A stretch of 9,303 bases of DNA, from assembly GCA_903932805.1 (NCBI GenBank), contig CAIZHO010000084.1:1-9303 (forward strand), written 5' to 3'. The notes under the pieces are model-generated. The model worked only from the letters and a program-made list of their open reading frames with translations. It ran no database searches and was not told the DNA's origin. The translations under genes and the position numbers were made by a program. Position 1 is the stretch's first letter. Every line of letters starts with the position of its first letter. This document shows positions 1-6,369 of the stretch, piece by piece. The stretch is from an uncultured Roseiflexaceae bacterium. Lineage in GTDB: Bacteria; Chloroflexota; Chloroflexia; Chloroflexales; Roseiflexaceae.

Positions 1-50
1 CCAAACGAAGCGTCGACCGCGAGGCTGAATAAAGTTCTTTGCGTACCTTT

Positions 51-79
51 TTGCAGGTGCTGGACGGTAGTACTACTAT
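51..79 (+). promoter_or_regulatory. candidate sigma70-type promoter for comEA
   Basis: A -35-like box TTGCAG (51-56) and a -10-like box TACTAT (74-79) are separated by exactly 17 bases. Predicted transcription would begin near 86, giving a leader of less than 20 bases before the ATG at 104. The match is partial (3/6 and 4/6 to consensus), so this rests mainly on spacing and position. It also argues against the in-frame GTG at 83 as the start codon, since that would lie upstream of the transcript's first base. Confidence 0.45.
67..76. repeat. perfect 10-bp palindrome over the comEA -10 box
   Basis: GTAGTACTAC is identical to its own reverse complement and overlaps the first bases of the -10-like box. 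Flanking GGA (62-64) and TCC (79-81) add outer symmetry with two mismatched bases on each side between them. It could be an operator for a dimeric repressor; a palindrome this short can also occur by chance. Confidence 0.3.
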
Positions 80-103
80 CCAGTGCTTGCAATGAGGTGT
101 GCT

Positions 104-709
104 ATGCAGCGAATTTTCCCCCAACGAGTAGCAGCAGTGTTGATCTGGGCGGTGTTGATCGCCGGAGTCCTGCTGGTGACGTGGTTTGTGGTGGCCCCCA
201 AAGCGGTCATAGAAGAACCTGTTCCCTCGGATATGCAACCCGACATTCAGCTCGCTGATCCACCCGTGATAGAACCGACAGCGCTCCCTGCAGTGGTGGT
301 CTATGTGACGGGTGCAGTGGCACACCCGGGATTGTATGCTCTTGCTGCGCATGAGCGTATCGGTGCTGCGGTTGCGGCGGCGGGTGGGATGACCGCAGAT
401 GCAGTCTATGACGCGATCAACATGGCTGCGCACATCACCGATGGCCAGCACATCAATGTGCCGACGTCGACCGATAGAAACCCTCCTGCAGAGTCGACCG
501 TACAGTCTGACGAGACGCAGTTCATCGCGATCAATACAGCGACCGCTGCCGAACTCGAACAATTGCCGGGTGTGGGGGCGAGCATGGCGGAGCGCATCGT
601 TGCATACCGCACCCAACATGGCCCATTCAAATCATTGGCTGATCTTGATGCCGTCAGTGGGATCGGTAGCGCGTTGCTGGAGCGCTTGCAGCCGCTTGTC
701 CGTTTTTAA
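104..709 (+). CDS. comEA: ComEA-like competence DNA-binding protein (SLBB + helix-hairpin-helix)
   Basis: The product is 201 residues. ComEA proteins are membrane-anchored receptors that bind double-stranded DNA outside the cytoplasmic membrane and hand it to the ComEC channel during natural transformation. Seen here: a short basic N-terminus (QRIFPQR), one membrane helix at about residues 9-30, a Pro/Glu-rich spacer (35-63), an SLBB domain (about 63-120, with VYVTGAV and HPGLY), a variable linker, and a C-terminal pair of helix-hairpin-helix motifs (about 142-200, with INTATAAELEQLPGVG and AVSGIG). That domain order is typical of ComEA. The ATG at 104 is chosen because GAGG (94-97) lies six bases upstream; in-frame GTG 83 and ATG 92 are alternatives that lack such a site. 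No comEC or other competence gene is visible nearby. The family call is firm; a role in DNA uptake is inferred from family. Confidence 0.9.
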   Translation: MQRIFPQRVAAVLIWAVLIAGVLLVTWFVVAPKAVIEEPVPSDMQPDIQLADPPVIEPTALPAVVVYVTGAVAHPGLYALAAHERIGAAVAAAGGMTADAVYDAINMAAHITDGQHINVPTSTDRNPPAESTVQSDETQFIAINTATAAELEQLPGVGASMAERIVAYRTQHGPFKSLADLDAVSGIGSALLERLQPLVRF

Positions 710-717
710 GCGATAAT
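686..717 (+). promoter_or_regulatory. weak promoter candidate for pyruvate kinase
   Basis: GATAAT (712-717) differs from the -10 consensus by one base and sits just after the comEA stop codon. TTGCAG (686-691) is the nearest -35-like box, but the 20-base spacing is longer than usual. I see no terminator in the 83 bases between comEA and pyk, so read-through from comEA is equally possible. Confidence 0.2.
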
Positions 718-792
718 AGACACTATTGAACAAAACTCGCCCGATGCCGTGGCTCGATACCGTAGTCATGTGATGAAAGTCCCGGAGAGAGT

Positions 793-2226
793 ATGTTATC
801 TACGACACGGCGTACGCGTATCGTTGCCACCATCGGACCAGCCACCGAATCACCTACGCAGTTGGATGCATTAATTGCTGCCGGGATGAATGTCGCGCGC
901 ATGAATTTTTCACATGGTACGCACTCGGATCACGCACGACGTATCGCAGAAGTGCGTGCAGCTGCTGCCCGTGCACACCGCCCCATCGCAATCCTGCAGG
1001 ATTTACAAGGCCCCAAAATACGCACCGGGACACTGGTCGGAGGTACGTCTGTGGTGCTCGAGCCAGGTGCGCCATTGATCATTACGATTGATCCGGTCGA
1101 AGGTACTTCGGCGCGTGTATCAACAACCTATACACACCTGCCGCAGGATGTGGCAATCGGCGATCATATTTTGGTGAGTGATGGACTCATCGATCTACTG
1201 GTCACTGCGGTGAGTGCCCGTGACGTCACTACAGTCGTCGTTGCAGGCGGTGAACTGCGTCAGAACCAAGGCATCAATCTCCCGGGTGTGGCGGTCAGCA
1301 TCCCCGCGTTGACAGACAAAGATCGCGTCGATTTGGCGTTCGGGCTGTCACAAGGCGTAGATTATGTTGCATTGTCGTTTGTGCGTCGTGCGGCAGACAT
1401 GCAACTCATTCGCGACGCGATTGCCGCACACGGAGCGTCTGTCGGTGTCATTGCCAAAATCGAAAAGCCTGAGGCACTCGATGATCTCGATGCGATTTTG
1501 CAACTCTGTGCTGGGGTGATGGTCGCTCGCGGTGATTTGGGTGTCGAAATGCCACCCGAACAAGTCCCACTAGCCCAAAAGCGCATCATCGAAGCCGCCA
1601 ACTATATGGGCGTCCCTGTCATAACTGCAACCCAGATGCTCGACTCGATGATTCGTAACCCGCGCCCCACACGAGCCGAAGCGAGCGATGTTGCCAATGC
1701 AATCATCGATGGCACCGATGCCGTCATGTTGAGTGGCGAGACTGCCACCGGTGCTTGGCCCGTTGAAGCGGTCCAGATGATGCATCGAATCGCCCTCGAG
1801 ACCGAACGATCCGGACGTCACCATGGATTTGGTGCGCCATCGGTGCGAACGCATGGTCCCGCTGATGCAATTGCAGCCGCGATGAGTCACGCAGCCTGTG
1901 GGATTGCCGCAGAGGTCGGTGCAGTGGCAATAATTGCATTCACGATGAGTGGGTTGACTGCACGCTTGGTTGCCCGGAGTCGACCGTCTATCCCGATCAT
2001 TGCCGTATCGCCTGAGTCAGGCACGGTCCAGCGGCTTTCATTGGTGTGGGGGATTCATGCAATTCAGGGACGCTTGGTGACCAAACTCGACGAGCTCATC
2101 GATATGCTCCAAATCATGCTTGTCGGGCATGGGTTGTTCCCCAAAGGGGTCAAAGTGGTACTCGTGGGTGGGCACCCCATTGCAAGGGGTGGTTCCACCA
2201 ATTTCGTAAAGGTCATAGAACTGTGA
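793..2226 (+). CDS. pyk: pyruvate kinase
   Basis: The product is 477 residues and catalyses phosphoenolpyruvate + ADP to pyruvate + ATP, the last step of glycolysis, in the cytoplasm. The hallmarks are present in order: N-terminal RRTRIVATIGPA (6-17), the MNFSHG segment with catalytic-barrel Arg/Asn/Ser (36-42), LQDLQGPKIRTG (68-79), the signature IAKIEKPEALDDLDAIL (220-236) with the catalytic Lys and metal-binding Glu, MVARGDLGVE (243-252), and ITATQMLDSMIRNPRPTRAE (277-296). The B domain (about 80-170) and C-terminal allosteric-type domain (about 355-477) are full length. There is no extra PEP-utiliser-like C-terminal domain as in Geobacillus-type enzymes. A strong ribosome site GGAGAGAG (784-791) precedes the ATG. 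The stop codon overlaps the next gene's GTG start, which suggests translational coupling. Confidence 0.97.
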   Translation: MLSTTRRTRIVATIGPATESPTQLDALIAAGMNVARMNFSHGTHSDHARRIAEVRAAAARAHRPIAILQDLQGPKIRTGTLVGGTSVVLEPGAPLIITIDPVEGTSARVSTTYTHLPQDVAIGDHILVSDGLIDLLVTAVSARDVTTVVVAGGELRQNQGINLPGVAVSIPALTDKDRVDLAFGLSQGVDYVALSFVRRAADMQLIRDAIAAHGASVGVIAKIEKPEALDDLDAILQLCAGVMVARGDLGVEMPPEQVPLAQKRIIEAANYMGVPVITATQMLDSMIRNPRPTRAEASDVANAIIDGTDAVMLSGETATGAWPVEAVQMMHRIALETERSGRHHGFGAPSVRTHGPADAIAAAMSHAACGIAAEVGAVAIIAFTMSGLTARLVARSRPSIPIIAVSPESGTVQRLSLVWGIHAIQGRLVTKLDELIDMLQIMLVGHGLFPKGVKVVLVGGHPIARGGSTNFVKVIEL

Positions 2227-3077
2227 TTGCTCGCCGCTTCCGCATGGTGATGATGGCGGGACTTTTGTGTGTGTGCCTGTGGGGTTGGGGCACACCGTAT
2301 ACTCACGCTGCCGATGTGTCCGCAGCGACTGCACAACCATCAGCTGCACTGTTGTCTGTTGCATCGGACGGAGCTGCCGTTGTCGTCTTGGAGTTCCCCG
2401 CTGATGACCGAGGCGCAGTGACAATCTTTTTACCGCCGGGCGCTGTTGCACGTCTCGATGCATCGGACACGATTGGACGCCTCATTGAGCGATATGCTGT
2501 TCCCCTCGAGACAAATGAAATCCTCGAATTCAATGGGGAGCTCGACGCAACGGCGATTCCGACATTGACGCCGTATGTGCGATCCACACCGGTTGCAGGA
2601 GTACTCACCCAGATAGGTGCTGCAGTGACATTACCAACAACACCCATCGGTGCAACGGGTACCATTCGTATTGAATGCGTAGGCTGTGCGGGTGAATGGT
2701 ACGTCCCTCTGCTGCAGCAGTTACCTGTCTATGCCCCGGTCGTGGCTGTTGGTCAAGGGGTAGCGACCTGTGCAGGGCTGTGGCGGGTACAAGCCCAACC
2801 AGATGCAGATATTGGGTCAGGCTTTCCTACGGGGGTCGTTACCATGATGGTCGTCGAAACTCCTGCAGGGATTGCTCGCTGCACGTTCGGTGCTGACCAG
2901 TCTGCAGCAATACGCACACCGGTACGCACGGTGACTGCGGATGGGACACAGACATTATTGCGCGTGGTGTTTTGTTTGGTGGCAGTCTTGTTCTTGAGTA
3001 TTAGTTCATTTTATGGTGCGTTGGCATTGACCAAGCGTATGCAGCGTGCCGTTGATTTTCGCCCGGACAATCGCTGA
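2223..3077 (+). CDS. unknown exported protein with C-terminal membrane anchor
   Basis: I do not recognise this 284-residue protein. The N-terminus looks like a signal peptide: basic start ARRFR, hydrophobic core MVMMAGLLCVCLWGW (8-22), and a likely cut after THA (27-29). The middle is a beta-rich, low-charge extracytoplasmic region with four cysteines (152, 155, 183, 220); the first two form a CVGC motif before GEWYVPLL. One membrane helix follows at about 244-268, then a short basic tail (KRMQRAVDFRPDNR), predicted to face the cytoplasm. The GTG start at 2223 is chosen because it overlaps the pyruvate kinase stop (GTGA) and has AAAGG (2208-2212) ten bases upstream. The frame is open further upstream, but a start there would overlap pyk by many codons; ATG 2244 is another option. 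It lies 19 bases before a glycoside hydrolase gene. The layout resembles a type I single-span membrane protein. The four cysteines could form disulfides or bind metal, but nothing shows which. Confidence 0.75.
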   Translation: MIARRFRMVMMAGLLCVCLWGWGTPYTHAADVSAATAQPSAALLSVASDGAAVVVLEFPADDRGAVTIFLPPGAVARLDASDTIGRLIERYAVPLETNEILEFNGELDATAIPTLTPYVRSTPVAGVLTQIGAAVTLPTTPIGATGTIRIECVGCAGEWYVPLLQQLPVYAPVVAVGQGVATCAGLWRVQAQPDADIGSGFPTGVVTMMVVETPAGIARCTFGADQSAAIRTPVRTVTADGTQTLLRVVFCLVAVLFLSISSFYGALALTKRMQRAVDFRPDNR

Positions 3078-3096
3078 CCGCTCCGATGAGGTATTG

Positions 3097-4425
3097 ATGG
3101 GACTGCAAGGGTTGGTACGGCTGTTCATTTGTGTCACGGTGTTCGGCGGGTTGCTGCAAGCAATCCAGCCGTCACAATCGCCTGTGCGTGCGGCGGTCCG
3201 CGCGACGGTGACGCCGACGCGGACGATGATGCCCACCGCGACGCCCACGGCGACACGGATGCCGGGGAGTACAGTGCCTGCTTCAATGATGGGCTTGGTC
3301 GGTCGTGACCCGTTTTTTGAGAGTATCGCAGGCAAGCCGAATACCGTCAGCCAAGACACGATGGGGCGCACGATGTCTGCGCTTGGGGTGCGCTGGGTCC
3401 GCATTGATATGCGCATCCCAGCGGATTACTCGGCTACGGACGCTGCAGTCGATGCTGCAATTGCGCAATATGACTACTTTCTCAAGACTGTGGCACCGCG
3501 AGAACGGCTGAACGTCTTGCTACTCGTCAACTTCGATGTGGTGATGGGCGTCGATGCAAACGAACTTCGCAAAGGCCCATACACCCCCGATGCACTCTAT
3601 GGGCCACGCTACAACACCTATATGCGGGTCTGGATGGGGCGTGTTCAGCGTATCATCAAACGCTACGGCAAATCCATTGGCGCGATCGAGGTGCTCAATG
3701 AAGCCAATCGATTGCCCCGCTACCGTGCAGACGGGCCCATCAATAATGCAATACCGGCGGAAGTGTTGGCGCAGCTGACGACGACGTTATACCGTGCGTG
3801 CAACGGTGGTGCGTTACGTACTGCATGTGCAGGGACCCCCATCGTTTTGGGTGGATTACATCCACGCGGCACCGATGCACAACCAGGCCAATCAGCGCAG
3901 ACCGACATCGATTATTTGGCCGCAATTTATCAGTCCCGTGCGTTTACCGCCGCAAAGAAGCAGCTCGGCCGATGGCCGCTTGACGGTATTGGCTATCACC
4001 CGTACCCGGTCGAATTGCAGTATCTCGGAGTGCGCACGATGTCCCAGGCGATGGACCGGATTCGCGCCCGATTACGCACGCTGGGTGACGCGCTCCGCCC
4101 GATTTGGATTACGGAACTCGGCTATAACGTGGGGTACGGACGTCAGCACGAGCAAGGTCAGGCAGATTTCTTGGGGACCACATATCGTATTTTGGCGGCT
4201 CGAAAGCTCGCAAATGGGTCACGGGAAATAGCGGTGGTATTTTGGTTCAAGTACGAGGACTTCCCTCCTGCGAGTGGAGCAAACGCACAAAAATGGGGCT
4301 TAGTGCATATCCCTTTTGTCGATGGTGCATGTGTTGGAGGGGCGTGTTATCGTGTGTCAGGGCTACCGAGTGTGTATCGCAAAGCATGGTATGTGTATCG
4401 TGATTTGAGCGCCCCAAAAAAATAA
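3097..4425 (+). CDS. membrane-anchored clan GH-A glycoside hydrolase
   Basis: The product is 442 residues. Residues 5-22 form a hydrophobic signal or anchor, followed by a Thr/Pro/Ala linker (about 36-60, with PTATPTATRMPG) that would space the enzyme from the membrane. The rest reads as a (beta/alpha)8 barrel. EVLNEANR (198-205) has the Asn-Glu pair of clan GH-A, making Glu202 the likely acid/base. IWITELGYN (336-344) places Glu340 at the nucleophile position on the seventh strand. GIGYHPYP (297-304) is a typical strand-end loop. The clan includes GH5, GH39 and related families acting on beta-linked glycans; family and substrate cannot be set from reading alone. Cysteine pairs 235/244 and 412/417 could form disulfides in an exported protein. 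ATG 3097 is chosen because GAGG (3088-3091) sits five bases upstream; an in-frame GTG at 3046 would overlap the previous gene. Likely co-transcribed with pyk and the unknown protein. Confidence 0.8.
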   Translation: MGLQGLVRLFICVTVFGGLLQAIQPSQSPVRAAVRATVTPTRTMMPTATPTATRMPGSTVPASMMGLVGRDPFFESIAGKPNTVSQDTMGRTMSALGVRWVRIDMRIPADYSATDAAVDAAIAQYDYFLKTVAPRERLNVLLLVNFDVVMGVDANELRKGPYTPDALYGPRYNTYMRVWMGRVQRIIKRYGKSIGAIEVLNEANRLPRYRADGPINNAIPAEVLAQLTTTLYRACNGGALRTACAGTPIVLGGLHPRGTDAQPGQSAQTDIDYLAAIYQSRAFTAAKKQLGRWPLDGIGYHPYPVELQYLGVRTMSQAMDRIRARLRTLGDALRPIWITELGYNVGYGRQHEQGQADFLGTTYRILAARKLANGSREIAVVFWFKYEDFPPASGANAQKWGLVHIPFVDGACVGGACYRVSGLPSVYRKAWYVYRDLSAPKK

Positions 4426-4426
4426 A

Positions 4427-4487
4427 GGCGGCGTGAACATGAAGCTACAACGAAAGCGCCGCCTGCGTAGTCTACGCAGGCGGCGTT
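4427..4487. terminator. convergent-junction terminator with two competing hairpins
   Basis: Between the convergent genes, 4455-4470 pairs with 4472-4487: 14 perfect base pairs plus a G-T and an A-T pair at the base, around a one-base centre. A second option uses the direct repeat GGCGGCGT at 4427-4434 (also found inside 4481-4486). The - strand copy of 4457-4463 can pair with that of 4427-4433 (7 bp), and is then followed by TTTATTTTTTT, a good U-tract. The large hairpin is followed on the - strand by TTTCGTTG and on the + strand by TTGGCTTG, both poorer tracts. It most probably ends both the hydrolase and the glucosaminidase transcripts. Confidence 0.7.
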
Positions 4488-4512
4488 GGCTTGGATGTCT
4501 GACGATGTGTAT

Positions 4513-5208
4513 TTATGGTGCGCTCCATTCAAGCGCATACTCGCGGACACTGCCGATGTAGGTTGCGACATCGTTTTCGACTTCGGGCGCATAGACGGGG
4601 ATGATCTCTTCGACCGTATGGATCCCCCGTTGATCAATGTATTCGAACGCAATCAGTCGATACCAGTCGTGGATGCCTTCTTGCCACGTCGCATAATCTC
4701 GAAATCTCCCATGACAGCGTGCGTATTCTGCACAGATGATGTTGCCGACATTGTGTGTACTCGTCCCGTCTTCTTTCCATCCGCTCCATTCGGGATTGGT
4801 ACCGAGATTCGATTCGTGCATAAAAAACGCCAACGCATAGACGGGGTTGATGTTGTATGCGATACCTTCGTCGATCCATATTTGGCCGGTACCCTGCGCG
4901 GGTGAGTTGTAGATTCGTAGGATTTCGTCTATCCGAGCGGCGGTAATCGTCGGCGTACCCCTGATGCTGGTGTTGCCTGGCGCCATAAATCGTGGGTTAC
5001 GAGTGAACGAGGTATCAAACAACGATTCCCACGGTGCGCTGTTTGTCGTTGTCGACGGAGCGGAAACAAAAAAGAGTCGCCACACAAACACCGCTACGAG
5101 ACAGACTACTAGGCATGCAAAGACCAGCCACGTGTTGCAGCCGCGTAGCGCCCGGCGCCATGTCGTACGAGGACGCCTCATTGATGGTGGCTTGTGTTGT
5201 CTCGTCAC
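4513..5208 (-). CDS. membrane-anchored glucosaminidase/lysozyme-like cell-wall hydrolase
   Basis: The product is 231 residues. It has a basic cytoplasmic N-terminus (RRPRTTWRRALRG), one membrane helix (about 26-48), a Ser/Thr-rich spacer, and a catalytic domain (about 88-225) facing outward. FFMHESNLGTNPEW (128-141) carries the probable catalytic Glu132, as in lysozyme-fold glucosaminidases (GH73-like). THNVGNI (151-157) and FRDYATWQEGIHDWYRLI (169-186) match conserved parts of that group. Such enzymes cut the peptidoglycan sugar chain; the real substrate here is inferred. The start is uncertain. GTG 5208 lies 22 bases after the upstream gene's stop and follows AGGAGG, but only two bases separate them. 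ATG 5181 gives 222 residues with no ribosome site. GTG 5277 would overlap the upstream gene by 47 bases. All three choices keep the membrane helix and the catalytic domain. Confidence 0.75.
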   Translation of the reverse strand: MTRQHKPPSMRRPRTTWRRALRGCNTWLVFACLVVCLVAVFVWRLFFVSAPSTTTNSAPWESLFDTSFTRNPRFMAPGNTSIRGTPTITAARIDEILRIYNSPAQGTGQIWIDEGIAYNINPVYALAFFMHESNLGTNPEWSGWKEDGTSTHNVGNIICAEYARCHGRFRDYATWQEGIHDWYRLIAFEYIDQRGIHTVEEIIPVYAPEVENDVATYIGSVREYALEWSAP

Positions 5209-5210
5209 GA

Positions 5211-5216
5211 CCTCCT
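5211..5216 (-). promoter_or_regulatory. strong ribosome-binding site, unusually close to GTG start
   Basis: The - strand reads AGGAGG, then TC, then GTG (5208). The sequence is a perfect Shine-Dalgarno core, but a two-base spacer is shorter than normal. The next in-frame start (ATG 5181) is 29 bases away, too far for direct use. The site clearly belongs to the glucosaminidase gene, yet the start it serves is not settled. Confidence 0.6.
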
Positions 5217-5230
5217 GTACTGGTTGTTTT

Positions 5231-6139
5231 CTACGGTTGGAGGATGTGATGGATGTCGAGCAATGTGCCACGCCCACTCAACCACGGATGTATGCGTTCA
5301 GCAGCAAACCAGGCTTCGATTGCCGGTGCAGGCAACGACCCGCGTTCGGTGATGACACCGGTTACCTGTTCAATCGGCGTCACGTCGAGGGTTTTTGGGG
5401 TGTCTGCTGACGGGGCGCAGATACAATCATCGAGCGGTGATGGTTGGCGTTCGCCGTGAAAGAACGCGTCAGGCAAGAATTTTTCGCTCGTGCAAAAGGT
5501 ATAGAACGGCACATGCTGCGCATGTGCGATAGTCGCAATATGTGCGGTACCGACGGTATTGATGAGGCCATACGCATCGAGCGTATCCGCGCCGACGACG
5601 ACCGCATCTACCCGGTCGAGTATAGAGCTGACATGTGAGTAATCGAGCGTGGTAACCGAAAGGCCGATTGCTGCAATGCGGTCAGACAACGCAACGTGGG
5701 CTTCGGTATCGCTGCCTGATACACACACAACATCGATTCGTTGCCCATTGCGAAGTGCATGTTGTAATGCATACAAGACCGTCGTGCTGTAGCCATACAG
5801 CATGATCCGTTGACATTGGCTTAACACCGACATGCTGTGGACTGCGGTGTCGGGAACACGGTGGGTTAGTTGATGACGAAACGTTGTCAAAGACGCGACG
5901 ACAGTCTGTTGGAGCTCTGCAATTGTCGCGACTGAGTCAAGTTGGTACAACAGTGGATTGAGGAGATTGACGAGAGAACCAACGGCTTGCTTTTGACAAA
6001 TGATGCGCCAGGCTGTGCGGAAGATGTCGCGTCGGATTGCATCAACGGTACGTGCAGTGCTCGTTTGGGCACAAATGAGTAGTTCATCGATGGCACGGAC
6101 CGCGATCTGGGCCGCACCGAAACGTTGCTCGAGGATCAT
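5231..6139 (-). CDS. eIF-2B alpha/beta/delta family-like protein
   Basis: The product is 302 residues, usual for the IF-2B fold (Pfam IF-2B), shared by eIF2B regulatory subunits, methylthioribose-1-phosphate isomerase and ribose-1,5-bisphosphate isomerase. Seen: a helical N-terminal half (1-105), then a Rossmann-like half. That half holds MLYGYSTTVLYAL (113-125), VCVSGSD (138-144), VVVGADTLDAYGLINTVGT (180-198), VPFYTFCTSEKF (210-221) and PIEQVTGVITERG (255-267); the last two closely match conserved IF-2B blocks. Asp185 of GAD is kept. The isomerases have a catalytic Cys in the block aligned with YGYSTTVL; here no Cys is present there, so sugar-phosphate isomerase activity is doubtful. Bacteria lack eIF2, so the eukaryotic role cannot apply. 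ATG 6139 is chosen because GAGGGG (6144-6149) precedes it by four bases; TTG 6151 is an alternative. It is first of a two-gene unit with the glucosaminidase. Confidence 0.8.
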   Translation of the reverse strand: MILEQRFGAAQIAVRAIDELLICAQTSTARTVDAIRRDIFRTAWRIICQKQAVGSLVNLLNPLLYQLDSVATIAELQQTVVASLTTFRHQLTHRVPDTAVHSMSVLSQCQRIMLYGYSTTVLYALQHALRNGQRIDVVCVSGSDTEAHVALSDRIAAIGLSVTTLDYSHVSSILDRVDAVVVGADTLDAYGLINTVGTAHIATIAHAQHVPFYTFCTSEKFLPDAFFHGERQPSPLDDCICAPSADTPKTLDVTPIEQVTGVITERGSLPAPAIEAWFAAERIHPWLSGRGTLLDIHHILQP

Positions 6140-6158
6140 ATGTCCCCTCAATGTGTGG

Positions 6159-6183
6159 CATGTGTTCAGCGGTGAACGTCATG
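6159..6183 (-). repeat. small hairpin in the leader of the IF-2B-like gene
   Basis: GTTCA (6164-6168) and TGAAC (6173-6177) form a 5-bp stem with a four-base loop, flanked by CATG on each side (6159-6162 and 6180-6183) that can extend it past a small bulge. It falls between the predicted promoter and the start codon, so it would lie in the mRNA leader. Function unknown; it is short enough to be chance. Confidence 0.25.
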
Positions 6184-6222
6184 CAGAGTACAATGGGCCA
6201 TCAACGTCGAATGGCATACCCA

Positions 6223-6250
6223 AGTATACCATTTGCGTACCGCACGACAA
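6223..6250 (-). promoter_or_regulatory. candidate sigma70-type promoter for the IF-2B-like/glucosaminidase unit
   Basis: On the - strand, TTGTCG (6250-6245) and TATACT (6228-6223) are separated by 16 bases; they match consensus at 4/6 and 5/6. Transcription would begin near 6216, leaving a leader of about 77 bases. This is among the better promoter matches in the window and is correctly placed in the divergent region. Confidence 0.5.
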
Positions 6251-6322
6251 GATATCACTCTGCGGATAATTCATCTGACGCTCATACCATTTTCACGGCG
6301 AGTTTAGTCATCTGTCCGACAA

Positions 6323-6349
6323 TACAATGGTGATTCGGAGCATACTCCG
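6323..6349 (+). promoter_or_regulatory. candidate -10 box and leader hairpin for the HtrA gene
   Basis: TACAAT (6323-6328) is a fair -10 box 42 bases before the HtrA start codon. I find no good -35 box at the right distance, so an activator or alternative sigma factor is possible. Just downstream, CGGAG (6336-6340) and CTCCG (6345-6349) form a 5-bp hairpin with a four-base loop, ending 11 bases before the ribosome site. Confidence 0.3.
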
Positions 6350-6369
6350 TTGAGAGTAAAGAGGGAAAC

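Noticed and set aside
1..32. Possible tail of an upstream + strand gene (frames ending at TGA 26-28 or TAA 30-32)
   Set aside because: Only 8-9 codons are visible in either frame and neither can be recognised, so no gene can be claimed.
715..727. Inverted repeat AATAG-ACA-CTATT after comEA as a terminator
   Set aside because: The stem is only five A/T-rich base pairs and no T-run follows, too weak for intrinsic termination.
991..1002. 12-base palindrome ATCCTGCAGGAT
   Set aside because: It lies within a conserved coding part of pyruvate kinase and is explained by codon choice for ILQD.
2046..2222. An upstream extension of the unknown protein into pyk
   Set aside because: It would overlap pyruvate kinase by about 180 bases, and the added residues lack signal-peptide character; the GTG at 2223 gives a sensible signal peptide and a GTGA junction.
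2038..2463. Antisense open frame of 141 codons across the pyk/unknown-gene junction
   Set aside because: It overlaps two better supported + strand genes, has no recognisable motif, and has low-complexity basic content typical of shadow frames.
3190..3262. Repetitive ACG/GCG-rich stretch that could be a tandem repeat
   Set aside because: It encodes the Thr/Pro/Ala linker of the glycoside hydrolase; the repetition follows from the amino-acid composition and is irregular at the DNA level.
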